A stretch of 64,000 bases of DNA from Nereocystis luetkeana (GCA_031213475.1 JARUPZ010000018.1:4060680-4124679); one strand, 5' to 3'; positions 39,916 to 50,109 are shown, counted from the first letter of the stretch. Numbers and translations: made by a program. The notes: generated from the letters alone by a model not told the origin.

Positions 39916-40095
39916 CGTCTTAACCATCGAGCGCAGCTTGATCTTGGCCTGGAAGATCTTGATCTGCTCCAGATTCCTGCGAAGGTCGACGCTCGCCAGC
40001 GATTGGTCCGCGGCGTGCAGCCAGGGGTGGCTGGCGGCCTCCGCTGCCGTCATTCGGATCGCCGGGTCCGCTGTGAGGAGCCTGAGCACGAAATC
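39916..40095 (-). CDS. Gene A exon 5 (kinase C-lobe end)
   Basis: 60 codons, DFVLRLLTADPAIRMTAAEA to KIKLRSMVKT. The acceptor is AATCAG, with a 20-base poly-C run on the coding strand about 30-50 bases upstream. The donor is GTGAGAG, at the same residue as in gene B. Confidence 0.88.
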
Positions 40096-43000
40096 CTGAT
40101 TAGTAGGGGCACAAGTTGGATGAAAGGGGGGGGGGGGGGGGGGGGCGCCACCCATAGAATCAGGAAAGAGGGTTGGACGAGGGTGAGGGTGGAGCAGGGA
40201 AGGAGAGTGGGGGGGAAAGGGGGCCGGAAGGGAAAGGGGGCGGGGAAGGGGTAGGGGGAAGGGGGACAGGGGGGGGGAGGGGGGGGGGGCGGGGGGGTAA
40301 TTGGAAGGGGGACAGGAGAAGGGAGTGGACGAGGAGGGGGCGGAAGGGGGGAAGAGGGAGCGGTGGGGGGGGGGTACTCGATAGGAGGGATGTACTCGAT
40401 CTCATGCATGGCCGTAGTCGTATGACCATAGACCCAAGGGGGGGGGGGCGTACTCATTTGTTGCTTGCCTTAGTCATTTGACCATTGACCACGCATCCCT
40501 TTCGAGACGGAGCACCGTTCCTACTCCTAATAGAGACACCTCCAACAATTGGGCGCTCATTACGTTGAAATTATACATTACATAGAAAGTTTTCGCTACT
40601 CCTATCCCCTTCCTGTTCTGGGGGGGGGGTTCTGGGGGGGGGGGGGGCAATACGCGCGTAGGCCGCAGTTGTTTACGGGTTTGAGGTTCAAATGGACGTG
40701 TCCTGTTCAGTCCTTTCCGATTGCTGCTGTGCTGCCCATGTATGTAGAATGCCTAGCTATTCTATTCAGCGACTCTAGCCGTGCGCTCATAAATTCGCCA
40801 GTGAGGACCAACGATCCGACTTCTCCGGACGGAATATACTTCCCGCCTGATCTATGCATCTGCATATATAGCCCGTCGAGGTGGGCTAGTGTTATGGTAC
40901 TCCCTCTCCCCTGTTGCGGCGTTATGATTTTTTTAGTATGTGTCCCCTCATTATACCTGGCGGGCGTTATCGCCTGCCTGGATGAGTAGTTCGCAATCGC
41001 CTTGTTCAAGAGACATCCATCCGGCGAGCAAGTATCCAACACAAAAAGTTCTACGTAACACCCAAGCATTTAATAATAGTCGTCAGGCGCCTTGTGTGAG
41101 TTACTGCTACCAGATCCCCCCTGTGCATATCAGTATAAAGTCGGTCTCTAAGGTGCATCGTCTACTGCTTTACGACCTCACATCTCCCCGACACTACTGG
41201 GAGGGCTGTGAGCAAGGCATGCCTCGGTTGGACTTGACAGCTATAGAGTTAGTCGGGTGGCCAAGACAGCCCACTTAACCCACTTTTTCAAGCCTACATT
41301 CAGCCGAAAAATCTAAATCGAGCCCGAAAAACGCGCCCGTCGGAAGGGGACAAAACACACCGAAACTCTCCGCAGAAATGATGTCGCACGCAACCAACTA
41401 GTCGGCGGTTTACCGTCACCCAACTCGCAACTTACCGCCCTACTCAACACGCACATTATTTTTATATTATGTACCACCTGGTACTACTTGTTCTCCTTCC
41501 AACACAATTATCCCTAATTGGGGCCAAGTTACAGCAACGTAAGAACGACACGTTAAACGTTGTGGTCTTGGGATGTTTCTATGAACCTCTTGGGACTTCG
41601 GAGGAGGAAAATTGACGACCAAAGGTGACGATTACAGCAACGAACGGTCGCGGCGTGGTTGAGGGATGATACAGACTGGTGTCCGAGTTACCGCAACGGA
41701 TGAATGCAAGAGGAGTCGTACGGCATGGGCGCAACACGACCTGCTGTACTACCCGTGCTGCTGTTGGGCGCTCACGGTGCTCCTCGTAGACGGTCGATAA
41801 AACCAAAGTCTCCAACCCTTGTGTTGGTCGCTATCTTCAACACCCGAAGGGGTTAACGGCCAGAGGGTGCAACAAACAGCAAGAGCAATCACCACGCTGC
41901 GCGGGTGTCGTGGTATACCTCCTTCCGGTTGCACTCCGGGCGCATACATCCCCTTCGCCGCGGCAGCCGGGGCTGCATTTTTGTGCGACCGTGCTGTAAC
42001 CGCCGCTTCGTTTTGGGCGCTCGTTCGCCTCCCAAGTCCCAAACAGGGTTAACAGCTACCATGGTTGGGTTGGTTGACTGTAAGTTCACCGAGTACAAGT
42101 CGTTATTAGAATCGGCGAAGGTTTCGCAGCAGTTGGGTGCGTGCGGTAACTTCAGGAGTTCTGCGTCTTTGGTATATACCTGTCTGTCTGACCGTGGCGC
42201 GTTTGTGTCTCCGATTTGTGGTTTGTTGTTCTAATGGACTGAAGAAGAGTCGGTTAGTTGACTTTCTTCGACACCCAACCGCTAGCACGCCGTCAAGTCT
42301 ATCGAGTCAAGTCCGAGCCACCTCACAGCCCTATATAAAATAGTCGCCACCATTTTTTGGCGCTTTTTTTACACCGTCCTCGTCCGTGGCCTTTATACGC
42401 TGTGGCGGCAGCCACGGTACGACCGCAGATGCACTTCAAGGTCTGTTTTCCCTCTGTGGCAGGCACGAACGGCGTTTCTGTGTATCTGCCATGCTGAAAA
42501 CAATGTTAATCCTTTTAGGACTGCAGTCCCATTTTGGGGACAAAGTACACATACACTCTGACTGGTTGGTTTGTCCCGGAAACGTGACTGCGGTTCGTTC
42601 AACGAGAACGCAATCTGGACGATTCCAACCCAAACTTCCTCTGAATTTCCAAAAGCACCCGAGCAGCACACAGACAGCTCAACAGGAGCGGTAGAGAACA
42701 TCAGCGAACCTCACCTAGGCTCATACACACATCGTATGTACGTAGAAACGCCTGTATATTCCCCCTTTTGAAAAAAAATCGCGACGTCCCCGGGGTTTCA
42801 AGTCAACCCCACCCCGAAGGGAAGCCTTGTGGAATACATGGGACAAAAAAAAAAAAAGTACAACAATGGTCCCTCTATAGTGCCGGTATGCGCCAGCCAA
42901 CTAAACCGGTACTATGGCGGAAACCGGTACTACTCTGCACACTGCCATACTGGGTAACCCTACAAGTATCCGCGCCAAGACATTTCTCAGGCACTACGTA

Positions 43001-43267
43001 CAGCGAGCAACCCGACACTATTTATTTCTTGACCGGCATTATAGAGGGACCGCTGCTATAATAGATGGCACAGCCCTCGTCGTTGTCACCTTCGCCCCCC
43101 GGGTGATGTTCATCCAGCTGTAGCCGAACTCGAAGTCGGCCGCCGCTGTCCGCATGAACAGCTTCGTCATGTTGCTGTGGTAGAAAGGGTGGAACCCGCT
43201 CAGCAAGACGTAGATTACCACGCCGATGCTCCACATGTCCACAGACTTTTGTGTGTGTACACGTGCA

Positions 43268-43304
<37 letters not shown>

Positions 43305-46300
43305 GTGCAAGTGCGTGTATTTGTATTGTAACATACATGTGTTGTGATATCAAGATGTTGCGATATTATTGTGATGTCGTGAGAACAAATCGCAAGAAAA
43401 AATATATATATATATATTGCGTATCGTATCGCGATATTTCGATGTTGTGATCGTTACGACATTGTGAGTATTACGAAATTATGACACGACAATGGTGTGA
43501 CATTAATATTAATAGTCCGATTTTGTTATGGATGTTGTGCATGTTAGAGTGTTTTTCATGACGCGAATACAGAAGGGCGGCGCGACAGAAAACAGAGAAC
43601 CAGAGGACGGAAGAACGGGAAACGGACAACGGAGAAAACAGAAACACAGAAAAAGGGCGGAACGTGAATCAAAAATGAGAAACAGAAACACAGAAAAAGG
43701 GCGGAACGTGAATCAAAACGTGCGAAGGTACATACAGAAGTTGTAGCAGCAGGAAGGGTAACACATCCATTTCTACAAATACCGAGGTACAGAGTAACAG
43801 CGTGGAAACCGCACAGGTGCTTCGTGTCAACAGCATCAACATCACGTATTTCACGATATCCCTTCTTACTGCATTACATCAACTATTACGGGGGACCATA
43901 GTAACTAGGACCCTCGGTACACACAAAAACATGTATATTTCGCTATTTTTGCTAACAATATTTGGTCCTATTTACTATGGGTCCCCCGTAATATACTACG
44001 CGTTTAGTTTTTAGTACATAAAACATATTCGAGAAGAACGACCCCAAATTGCATTTCCAAGCAGGCTATCTCGGAAACGTTAGTGAGTACGGTAGTAGTT
44101 GAAAAGGGCTTCACGCGGAAACTAAAAGCCAAGGATGGCACCGTCCGCTCTAAAAAAAAAGTGGAAACCCCACCCGCGAGCCTCTTTGAGAGGTGGTACA
44201 AGAAAACCCGTGCTATATATATATATATATATATATATCTACATATGCCACCCAAACCGCGCAATAAATAATAAAACTTTTTTTTTCCACGTGCAGCTAC
44301 AGACAAGATGATGGCGCAAAAGCGCCATCAAGAGGGTCAAGCACTTCGGTCGATACATGCAACTACGGTTCAAACCCGCTTGTGTACCCCAAGGAGGAAG
44401 ACTCAAAGCATGGAAGGGCATTCTTCTTCCTCCTCTCCCCCAACCATAATTCTCACCCCCCCCCTCCCCCCACCCCCACCCCCCTCGTCCCGTCTCGAAA
44501 GGGATGCGCGCAAGGGTCAATGGTTATACGCCTCCGGTCGTGTGTGACAAGGAAGTACACCCCCCCTCCGTACCGGCATGGAGGGGCTGGGAGGGTCCTA
44601 TGGTCATACGATTACGGCCATACATGATCATGAGTACACCCCCCCTCCTTCACCGCCGCACCAATTAATTCGATGCCGCCATCCGTACGCAAGAAAGTAC
44701 GCACAGAGTGCCGAAACCCGCCTCACATGCGGTTGTACTAGTAGTGGCATGCAGCGCACCCGCCGTGCGACTCGACGAACATATCATGGCCCTTAAAAAC
44801 GCGGTGCAAGCAATGTCTGCCTGGTCAGTGAAAACCCGACGTTCCCCGTCCCGGCATTGTAGGGATGCGAGGGTCTACGGCCACGCAACTACGGTCGTGC
44901 ATGACAATGAGTACACCCCCCCCCCCCCCCCGCTCCCCTTCCTCCCTCTCCCCTCGCCTCACTTCACCTCCCCGCTCACCGTACCGTGTCGTTTCCCTAA
45001 GAGCATCTCCGGCGCGGCGAAGCCGGGGGTCTCCAATTGCGTAAACACATCTCTGTGGGCCACACTGCACGCGCGCCCGAAGTCGGCCAGCTTGATTGTA
45101 GCATCCCCCCCCCCTGAGGTGAGGAGGATGTTCGTCGACTTCACGTCTCGGTGCACGACGCCCCTCTCGTGGCAGTACCTGAGGGCGCTGATGAGCTCGA
45201 CGCACACGTCCCTCGCCTCCATCTCGTTGTAGCTGTCCTGCAAGATTGAGCATGAGGACGCCGAACGAGAGCGCGAGGAAAGACAGAGGGGTGTCTTTCA
45301 CCGCTCGCTCGACACTACATCCCATGGTTGAGGGTTACGGCCACCGTGTACGATACGAATGTGGCCGCTACAGTATAACCCTACCCGTGTGATAAGACAA
45401 CGCATCCCCCCGGACGAACTTCGAAACTGGTTCTCTGCAGACAACGGGGACAGCAAGCAGTGTCAACGTCGAGCGACGGACGCGTCTGTTGGAAAGGTCC
45501 CGGCGATACATATTTAAGAAAATGCACTTCTGTTTGTGTCCTCCCCATGGTTTTGGAGAAACACGGCTTTGACATCCACCCTCAGAGGGGGGGGAGGGGG
45601 GGGAGGGGGGGGGTTCTGATCACACGCGGTATACGGTACTACTTTTTTACCGACGACGCCATTCTATGGGGTTGGTAATCTTACGTTTCTCGTACTCAGC
45701 AGCGTGCTTCAACCATAGTGTCGAATACCGGGAAGCAAGTCGCAAGCTCCGAGTCGAAGCCGCCGCAGCCACCGCCGCCGCCGCCGCCGCCGCAAAACAA
45801 ATTACGAGCAAGCGTGAGTTGCAACCAAGGGTCGAATGGTGCGTGCTTCGAACAATAGAGGGTGGGCACTTTTTGGCTCTGTATTCATTTCCGACCGATT
45901 GAGTCCCTTCGCCGAGGAAACATATCGTTGGAACAACCTTTGGGTTTTACTATATGTATGAGTCGTTGTATACCTAAAGCCCATGGGGTGGTTTATCGGG
46001 TTCCACTTTGACGTTTTTTCTCAAAAGTAGACTCAGTGTTTTTTGGTGAGGTCTAAATACAATTTGTGCATTTGTGGCAGCCTTGGAAAGCATTAGGTGC
46101 AACCTTTACAGTAGCATGCACCTTAAACAAGCAAGCGCCACTCACAAGAACCAAGCGTCGGTACCAAAAAAGCAAGCAAGCAAGGAAGCCAGACAGCTAG
46201 CGAGCACGCCAGCCAGCAGCAAGCAAGCAAGTCAGACGGGCAGCCAGCAGCCAGCAAGCAAACCAGGAAGGAGAGAACAACTCTTCCAGCAAGCAAGCAA

Positions 46301-49300
46301 ACTCAAGCACGCGGCAGTTTTTATAGGCGTGTTTTCGTGGCTTTCATCGAAATCCCATGTAACTCCCGCGGAAATCCCAAGGAATCCCCACGGAAACACC
46401 ACGGAAGTCCTATTGGAGTACCATGGGATCCCCGCGGAAGCCCCATGAAAGTCCCATGAAAGCCCCATGGAAGTCCCATGGAAGCCCCATGGAAGTTCCA
46501 CGAGAAGTCCATGGAAGCACTATGGACGCACCAGGGACGCAGAACGGGACTCCCACGGAAACGGTGGTCCCATGGAAGTCCCATGGAAGTCCCATGGAAG
46601 CATGCTGCCAACCCCCGTGTGCGAACAGTTCGCAACTGCACACAAGGTCCTCGGAAAAACTGCGGCTTTTGAGATTTTGTAACAGCTCAGAAATAGAAAC
46701 GCCTTAATATTTATGTTGGAAAGCGTTATTTTTAACGTATTCTCACAAGGAGCTATAGCGATTCATCCCCTCCAGCAAGTTTTTGCGGTAGCGGTTCTTG
46801 AATACAGTTCTTCAGAATTGCTCATCTTGCGGTATTAAAGGTAGGCTCGCACTCGAATTTGCGGTAGACTGCATCCCTGTATGGAAGTCAGTCCCATGGG
46901 AGTCCCATGAAGGTTCCATAGAAGTACCATGGGAATTCTGAAGTCCCATCGGAGTCCCATGGAATTTTTCCACGAAAGTCCCATGGAAGTCCCATGGGAA
47001 CACCACGGAAGTCCTGTGGGAAGTAGAGTCCCATGAAGGTTCCATAGAAGTACCATGGGAATTCTGAAGTCCCATCGGAGTCCCATGGAATTTTTCCACG
47101 AAAGTCCCATGGAAGTCCCATGGGAACACCACGGAAGTCCTGTGGGAAGTAGTGACTCCCATCGGGCTTCGGTGGGACTTTCTACCTCCCATGGGACTTC
47201 TCTGATATTCCCATGGGGCTTCCATGGGGCTCCCATGGGCGCATGGGACTTTTGTGGTGCTCCCGTGGTGTTCCCATGGGATTTCCATGGGTCCATGGGT
47301 CTTCTGTGGTGCTTCCATGGTGTCCACATGGGAGTTCTATGGAACTCCTGTGGGACTTCACTCTGTCATGGGACTCGCATGTACTTCCATGGGACCCCTA
47401 TGGGAATTCCATGAGAAATCCATGGGACTCGCATGGGGCCAGTCACTTCCCATGGGACTTCCGTGATGCTCCCATGGGACTCCCACGGGACTCCCATGGG
47501 ACTTCCGTGGTATTCCCATGGGACTCCCATGGGACTTCCTACTTCTCATAGTGATCTCATGGTGCTCCCATGGTGTTCCCACAGGACTTCTATGATGGGG
47601 CTTTCATGGGCTCATGAAACTTCAATGGACTTCCGTGGTGCTCTCATGAGACTTTCACGTAACTTCCCTGGTACTTTGTGCTTCCCACGGGGCTTCCATG
47701 ATGATCCCACGGGACCCCCGTGATACGTCCTTGGTGTGCCCATGGGGCTTCCATGGGTCCATGGGACTTCCGTTGTGGTCCGATAGTTTAACATGGGACT
47801 CCCACGAGACTTTCGTGGGACCTCTGTGGTGCACCCATAGGACTTCCAAGGGGCTTCAGTTTTATCCATGCGCCTACCGTGATGCTCTGGGGGTGTTTCC
47901 ATGGTTTTTCCATGGGAAATTCATGGGGGTCCCTCTTCCGGGGGAGTCCCATGTTACTTTGGATGAAATTCTGTGGTGCTTCCAAGGGAATCCCACGGGA
48001 ATTCCACGGGACATTCATGGCACGTCCGTGTGACTTTCAAGGAACTCCGGTTGGTTTCGTAGAAGTCCCACAGCGCTTCTACGGCACTTCCATGCGACGC
48101 CGGCTTCCTTGAAAGTCCCGTGGTACTTTCGTGGTGCTTCCGTGGTACTTTTCTATGGGAATTCCGTGGACTTCCACGAAAGTGTTCCCACGGAGGCCCA
48201 TGGGAACGGCAAAGAAAGACAAAACATTCTTCAACGAGCGCAGCCATAAACTTGTCAACATTGCCGCGGAAAGCTTTGGGCGTCTTGGAGGGGAAGGAAG
48301 CGGAGTTATCGAGCATCTAGCGACGACTGTGATCGGACGAAGGAATGAGGGGTTCGTGGCCAAGAAAGGCATCTGCAACGAACGCCTTGGACATATCATC
48401 TCAGCGACCTCTCGGGTCACGATCTCAAGCGGAGTACACCGATACAGGCTCGCAAGGCGGGACCGTAAGGCGACTAAAGGGAAGGAGGTGAGAGGAGGCG
48501 GGGCTGCTGCGAGTAGAATGGGGCTGGCACAGAGATGCTGATTAGGGAAGTATAAGAATTTGACGGAAAAAGGAAGTGAAGGATTGGAGAGATTCCGCCT
48601 TGGTGGGTAAGGAAATGCGTTTCAGGATTTATTGTTCGAAGCTAGTGGTTGCAAAGCATATGTATGTAATGAGTTTATCGATGTTTTCATGAGGAGAAAC
48701 ACAATTCTGGTGAACTTTGTCGCTAGGCTAGATATGGTTGGCAAAGCATAAGCAAAGGCCACCCTTTCAGATTTGATTGGTGAAGGTCGGTTAGGAGTCA
48801 TTAGATCTATTCGTACGAGGAGATACATGATTGGCATATTCTCGTCACGCATTCAGGTCTGACTGATAGCATCTCCCATGTCTGAAGTAAGTGGATTCTG
48901 CATTTCCTTCTGTACGTGGGTGGTATGACTCAAACAAGCGCTACGTACACATTAGTTGTCAGATGGTTAAATCGAACAATCATTGATGAATATACAGTAT
49001 ATACATCACGCGCTTACGTGAACCTTCTCCAATTCCCCTAATTCCAAGTACTTTGAGACCAAAAACCGTGGGTGGGTGCACTTTCTGAAGCAGCTAACGC
49101 AGCTACCGCTCGCCCGTTGACGTCCTCGCTTCGATCGACAATCTTCACGGAGAAAACCTGCGACGTTTTTCGCGAACTGAGGGTTGGGAGGGCGGGAACG
49201 GGCGGCAGGAGGGGTCCCTCTTTGTCACCCCCATGTATCCTAAGAGTGATGGAGTACCTTTTTGACGAGGCGTTCGAAGAGCTGCCCCCCGGCCATGAAC

Positions 49301-50101
49301 TCCAGCACTATGTACGAGTACTGCGGGTCCCTCGGGTAAAACTGGTAAACGTCGACGATGTTCTTGTGCACCAGTTTGTGCAGGATGGACACCTGTTCCG
49401 TGACAAGTTGTGACCGGTGAGTGGTGTTGTGGGGGGAAAAACAAATACAGAACGGCGGGGGGGAAGGGGAAGACAATCGAAGAAGAGGAAGAAGAAGAAA
49501 GGGAAAAAAACGTGACTACATACGATCACACGTACTCGGTGTGTACCAGTACTCAACGAAACAAGCATGATGAAAAAAACACACACGTGCATACACAATT
49601 GGGGGGAAACAACGAAAATAAAACCCAAACTAATAGTGGGAGAACAAAATAAAGTCAATGCGAAAGGACACGTCCAAACAAAATTGAGGGAGAACGAAAC
49701 CTAAAATAAAAACAGCGATAAAAAACACAATATTTATATCAGTGGCAGAGCGTAAGAGCTTCGAACAGGTGGCGCGCCAAGTATACTGCAGCACCGCGTT
49801 GGCCCTTGAAACAAAAATGTGCACTTTAGCGGCGTCATGGGCGCCATGGCGGTGGGCCAACCAACACGGTTTTGCACAATAAAGGAAAGGAAAGGAGAGT
49901 AGCAAAAGTGGAAAAAAAAAAAAATCACCTCCCAGTGAAGCGCCTTCTTAGCCGGAGCCCTGAGCCCCCACCGCCTAATGCGCTTCACGGCGTACGTTGT
50001 CGGCTCTGTGCCCTCCGGCACTTCCTTCAGCGTGGCCTTGAAAACCTTTCCGGTCGCGCCCTGCCCGAGCTTTTCGCCTAGAGTGAAAAACCGGAAGAAA
50101 T
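39916..50101 (-). CDS. Gene A: CaMK-like Ser/Thr protein kinase (exons 1-5; 5' and 3' ends incomplete)
   Basis: Predicted exons: 49929-50101, 49258-49392, 44980-45237, 43090-43245 and 39916-40095. GT-AG introns of 536, 4020, 1734 and 2994 bp are all phase 0. The product shows every kinase hallmark: LGQGATGKVFKA (intact glycine loop), YAVKRI, alpha-C Glu in LHWE, VLEFMAGGQLFERLVKK hinge, VVHRDVKSTNILL, LADFGRACSV, GFAAPEMLL, SVDMWSIGVVIYVLL, and RMTAAEAASHPWL. It ends in a basic segment (FQAKIKLRSMVKT) where CaMK-family enzymes have their regulatory region; calmodulin binding is not demonstrated. It is paralogous to gene B, 5.5 kb downstream in the same orientation. Exon 1 begins in phase 1, so at least one N-terminal exon with the start codon lies further upstream. 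The residue after HRDVK is Ser rather than the common Pro. Confidence 0.85.
40160..40368 (+). repeat. G-rich low-complexity tract in intron 4 of gene A
   Basis: About 200 bp of GGGGGAAGGGG-type sequence joining two SINE-C/LINE poly-C tails. The long proline-rich minus-strand frames here are composition artefacts. Confidence 0.7.
40369..40440 (-). mobile_element. SINE-C copy, 3' tip only
   Basis: GTACTCGATAGGAGGGATG, then CATGCATGGCCGTAGTCG and ATGACCATAGACCC, ending abruptly at a G run. Confidence 0.65.
40441..40622 (-). mobile_element. LINE 3' end, 170 bp, poly-C tail intact
   Basis: In sense: CGTGGTCAATGGTCAAATGAC, AAGGCAAGCAACAAATGAG, TACG, poly-C. Upstream are TTGGAGGTGTCTCTATTAGG and AATGAGCGCCC as in the copy at 8665. 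It sits directly beside the SINE-C tip at 40369, and both tails read GAGTACR(C)n. Confidence 0.75.
40640..42500. other. Intron 4 of gene A, mostly unannotated
   Basis: Holds a partial SINE-V-like block near 40855-40920 (GGTGGGCTAGTGTTATGGTA) and the R3 copy listed separately. A 120-codon minus frame (40707-41069) crosses the SINE-V block and is not recognised as a protein. Confidence 0.3.
41609..41830 (+). repeat. Dispersed repeat R3, copy 2
   Basis: AAAATTGACGACCAAAGG, GGTTGAGGGATGATACAGAC, CTGGTGTCCGAGTTACC, GTCGTACGGCATGGGCGC and CTCGTAGACGGTCGATAAA, in the same order as at 4440. Confidence 0.5.
42508..42600. mobile_element. MITE-1 copy in intron 4 of gene A
   Basis: CCTTTTAGGACTGCAGTCCC and TTTTGGGGACAAAG on the left; TTTGTCCCGGAAACGTGACT on the right. 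The right terminus is decayed. Confidence 0.65.
42869..43050. mobile_element. MITE-3 copy, 182 bp
   Basis: Ends GTCCCTCTATAGTGCCGGT and its complement ACCGGCATTATAGAGGGAC. Inside are a TATGCGCCAGCCAACTAAA block and ACCGGTACTATGGCGG. The same element, 181 bp, lies at 54559. It ends about 40 bp from the exon 4 donor of gene A. Confidence 0.75.
43090..43245 (-). CDS. Gene A exon 4
   Basis: 52 codons, SVDMWSIGVVIYVLLSGFHP to NITRGAK, covering helices F and G. The acceptor is CAAAAG and the donor GTGACA. A (TGTATG)n tract begins a few bases upstream of the acceptor. Confidence 0.88.
43246..43325 (+). repeat. TGTGTATG microsatellite
   Basis: About ten units of TGTGTATG/TGTATG. On the coding strand of gene A it reads ACACATAC and replaces the expected pyrimidine tract. 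Confidence 0.85.
43330..43640. other. Intron 3 of gene A, TA- and GATATC-rich
   Basis: Degenerate words GATATT, GTTGTGAT and TATCGCGAT recur, with a TA run near 43400. No gene. Confidence 0.35.
43636..43719 (+). repeat. Near-perfect direct repeat of about 39 bp, two copies
   Basis: AAACAGAAACACAGAAAAAG plus GGCGGAACGTGAATCAAAA appears twice in a row, the second copy starting near 43680. Confidence 0.85.
43886..43991. mobile_element. MITE-2 copy in intron 3 of gene A
   Basis: TTACGGGGGACCATAGTAAC and the mirrored ACTATGGGTCCCCCGTAA, TA on both sides, 106 bp. Confidence 0.8.
44000..44470. other. Intron 3 of gene A, unannotated part
   Basis: Contains a (TA)n run at 44214-44238 and C-rich sequence after 44430. 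No gene recognised. Confidence 0.35.
44485..44650 (+). mobile_element. Fragments of LINE/SINE-C 3' ends
   Basis: 44485-44565 has CCCGTCTCGAAAGGGATGCG and CAAGGGTCAATGGTTATACG ending AAGTACAC and poly-C (LINE-like). 44566-44648 has GGGTCCTATGGTCATACGAT and CATGATCATGAGTACA with poly-C (SINE-C-like). The two types of tail stand side by side. Confidence 0.5.
44655..44935 (+). mobile_element. SINE-C copy, 5' truncated, beside gene A exon 3
   Basis: From CCAATTAATTCGATGCC to CATGACAATGAGTACA and poly-C. It is antisense to gene A, and its tail ends about 50 bp from the exon 3 donor. Confidence 0.7.
44980..45237 (-). CDS. Gene A exon 3 (catalytic and activation loops)
   Basis: 86 codons, DSYNEMEARDVCVELISALR to LLGKRHGT. 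VVHRDVKSTNILL carries the catalytic Asp, Lys and Asn; LADFGRACSV and PGFAAPEMLL bracket the activation segment. The acceptor is CTTGCAG and the donor GTGAGC. The same 258 bp as in gene B. Confidence 0.9.
45245..46120. other. Intron 2 of gene A, first part
   Basis: G-rich run at 45584-45615 and a GCC repeat at 45760-45795. No exon seen. Confidence 0.35.
46125..46310 (+). repeat. CAAG/CCAG-rich simple repeat
   Basis: Tetranucleotide-like AAGC, CAAG and CCAG units for about 180 bp, leading into the inverted minisatellite. Confidence 0.65.
46360..46625 (+). repeat. Inverted minisatellite, left arm, proximal block
   Basis: Units of 9-15 bp built on GAAGTCCCATGG. A non-repeat gap (about 46625-46880) separates it from the rest of the left arm. 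Because the unit lacks stop codons, several frames stay open and give Gly-Leu-Pro-Trp/His-Gly-Thr repeats; these are not regarded as proteins. Confidence 0.85.
46885..47155 (+). repeat. Inverted minisatellite, left arm, with a perfect 126-bp duplication
   Basis: Positions 46901-47026 and 47027-47152 are identical 126-bp copies beginning AGTCCCATGAAGGTTCC and ending GTGGGAAGTAG. The identity implies a recent duplication inside an otherwise degenerate array. Confidence 0.92.
47156..48190 (+). repeat. Inverted minisatellite, right arm
   Basis: The same unit in the opposite orientation (CCATGGGACTTC and variants such as TCCGTGGTGCTCC) for about 1 kb, decaying towards 48.1 kb. With the left arm it could form a long imperfect hairpin in the pre-mRNA of gene A. 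Confidence 0.85.
48205..48490 (+). pseudogene. Retroelement ORF fragment, probable
   Basis: About 95 codons in one frame with natural composition, including HKLVNIAAESFGRLGGEG, VIEHLATTVIGRR, KGICNERLGHIISATSRV and VHRYRLARRDR. The pattern (FG.LG.EG...LA......GR, then a basic RV..S..V.R..L..RDR end) resembles C-terminal tails of reverse-transcriptase ORFs in non-LTR elements. That family call rests on memory of the pattern. It is antisense to gene A and 5' truncated by the minisatellite. Confidence 0.4.
48545..49250. other. Intron 2 of gene A, last part
   Basis: No repeat or exon was recognised up to the exon 2 donor. Confidence 0.35.
49258..49392 (-). CDS. Gene A exon 2 (alpha-C to hinge)
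   Basis: 45 codons, VSILHKLVHKNIVDVYQFYP to LFERLVKK. The acceptor is GGAACAG and the donor GTACTC. The joint with exon 1 gives LHWE-VSILHKL, the normal helix C arrangement. Confidence 0.88.
49929..50101 (-). CDS. Gene A exon 1 as found (glycine loop and lysine)
   Basis: Reads FFRFFTLGEKLGQGATGKVF to APAKKALHWE. The donor is GTGATT. The acceptor TGGTCAG at 50102 follows a long CT-rich tract and is preferred; an alternative, CTCTAG at 50078, would shorten the exon by 24 bp without a frame change. Either gives phase 1, so the start codon is in an upstream exon that I could not identify. Confidence 0.8.
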
Positions 50102-50109
50102 CTGACCAC

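Noticed and set aside
40050-40457. Proline-rich 135-codon minus-strand frame
   Set aside because: Its 5' part is poly-G/C low complexity and its 3' part overlaps exon 5 of gene A in another frame.
44239-44520. Possible kinase exon on the minus strand between gene A exons 3 and 4
   Set aside because: Exons 3 and 4 join in phase at HGT/SVDMWS with nothing missing from the kinase fold; the frame is G-rich low complexity.
46232-48112. Overlapping long frames with Gly-Leu-Pro-Trp-Asp-Phe-His-Gly-Thr repeats
   Set aside because: They are open in several frames on both strands because the minisatellite unit lacks stops; they lie within an intron of gene A.
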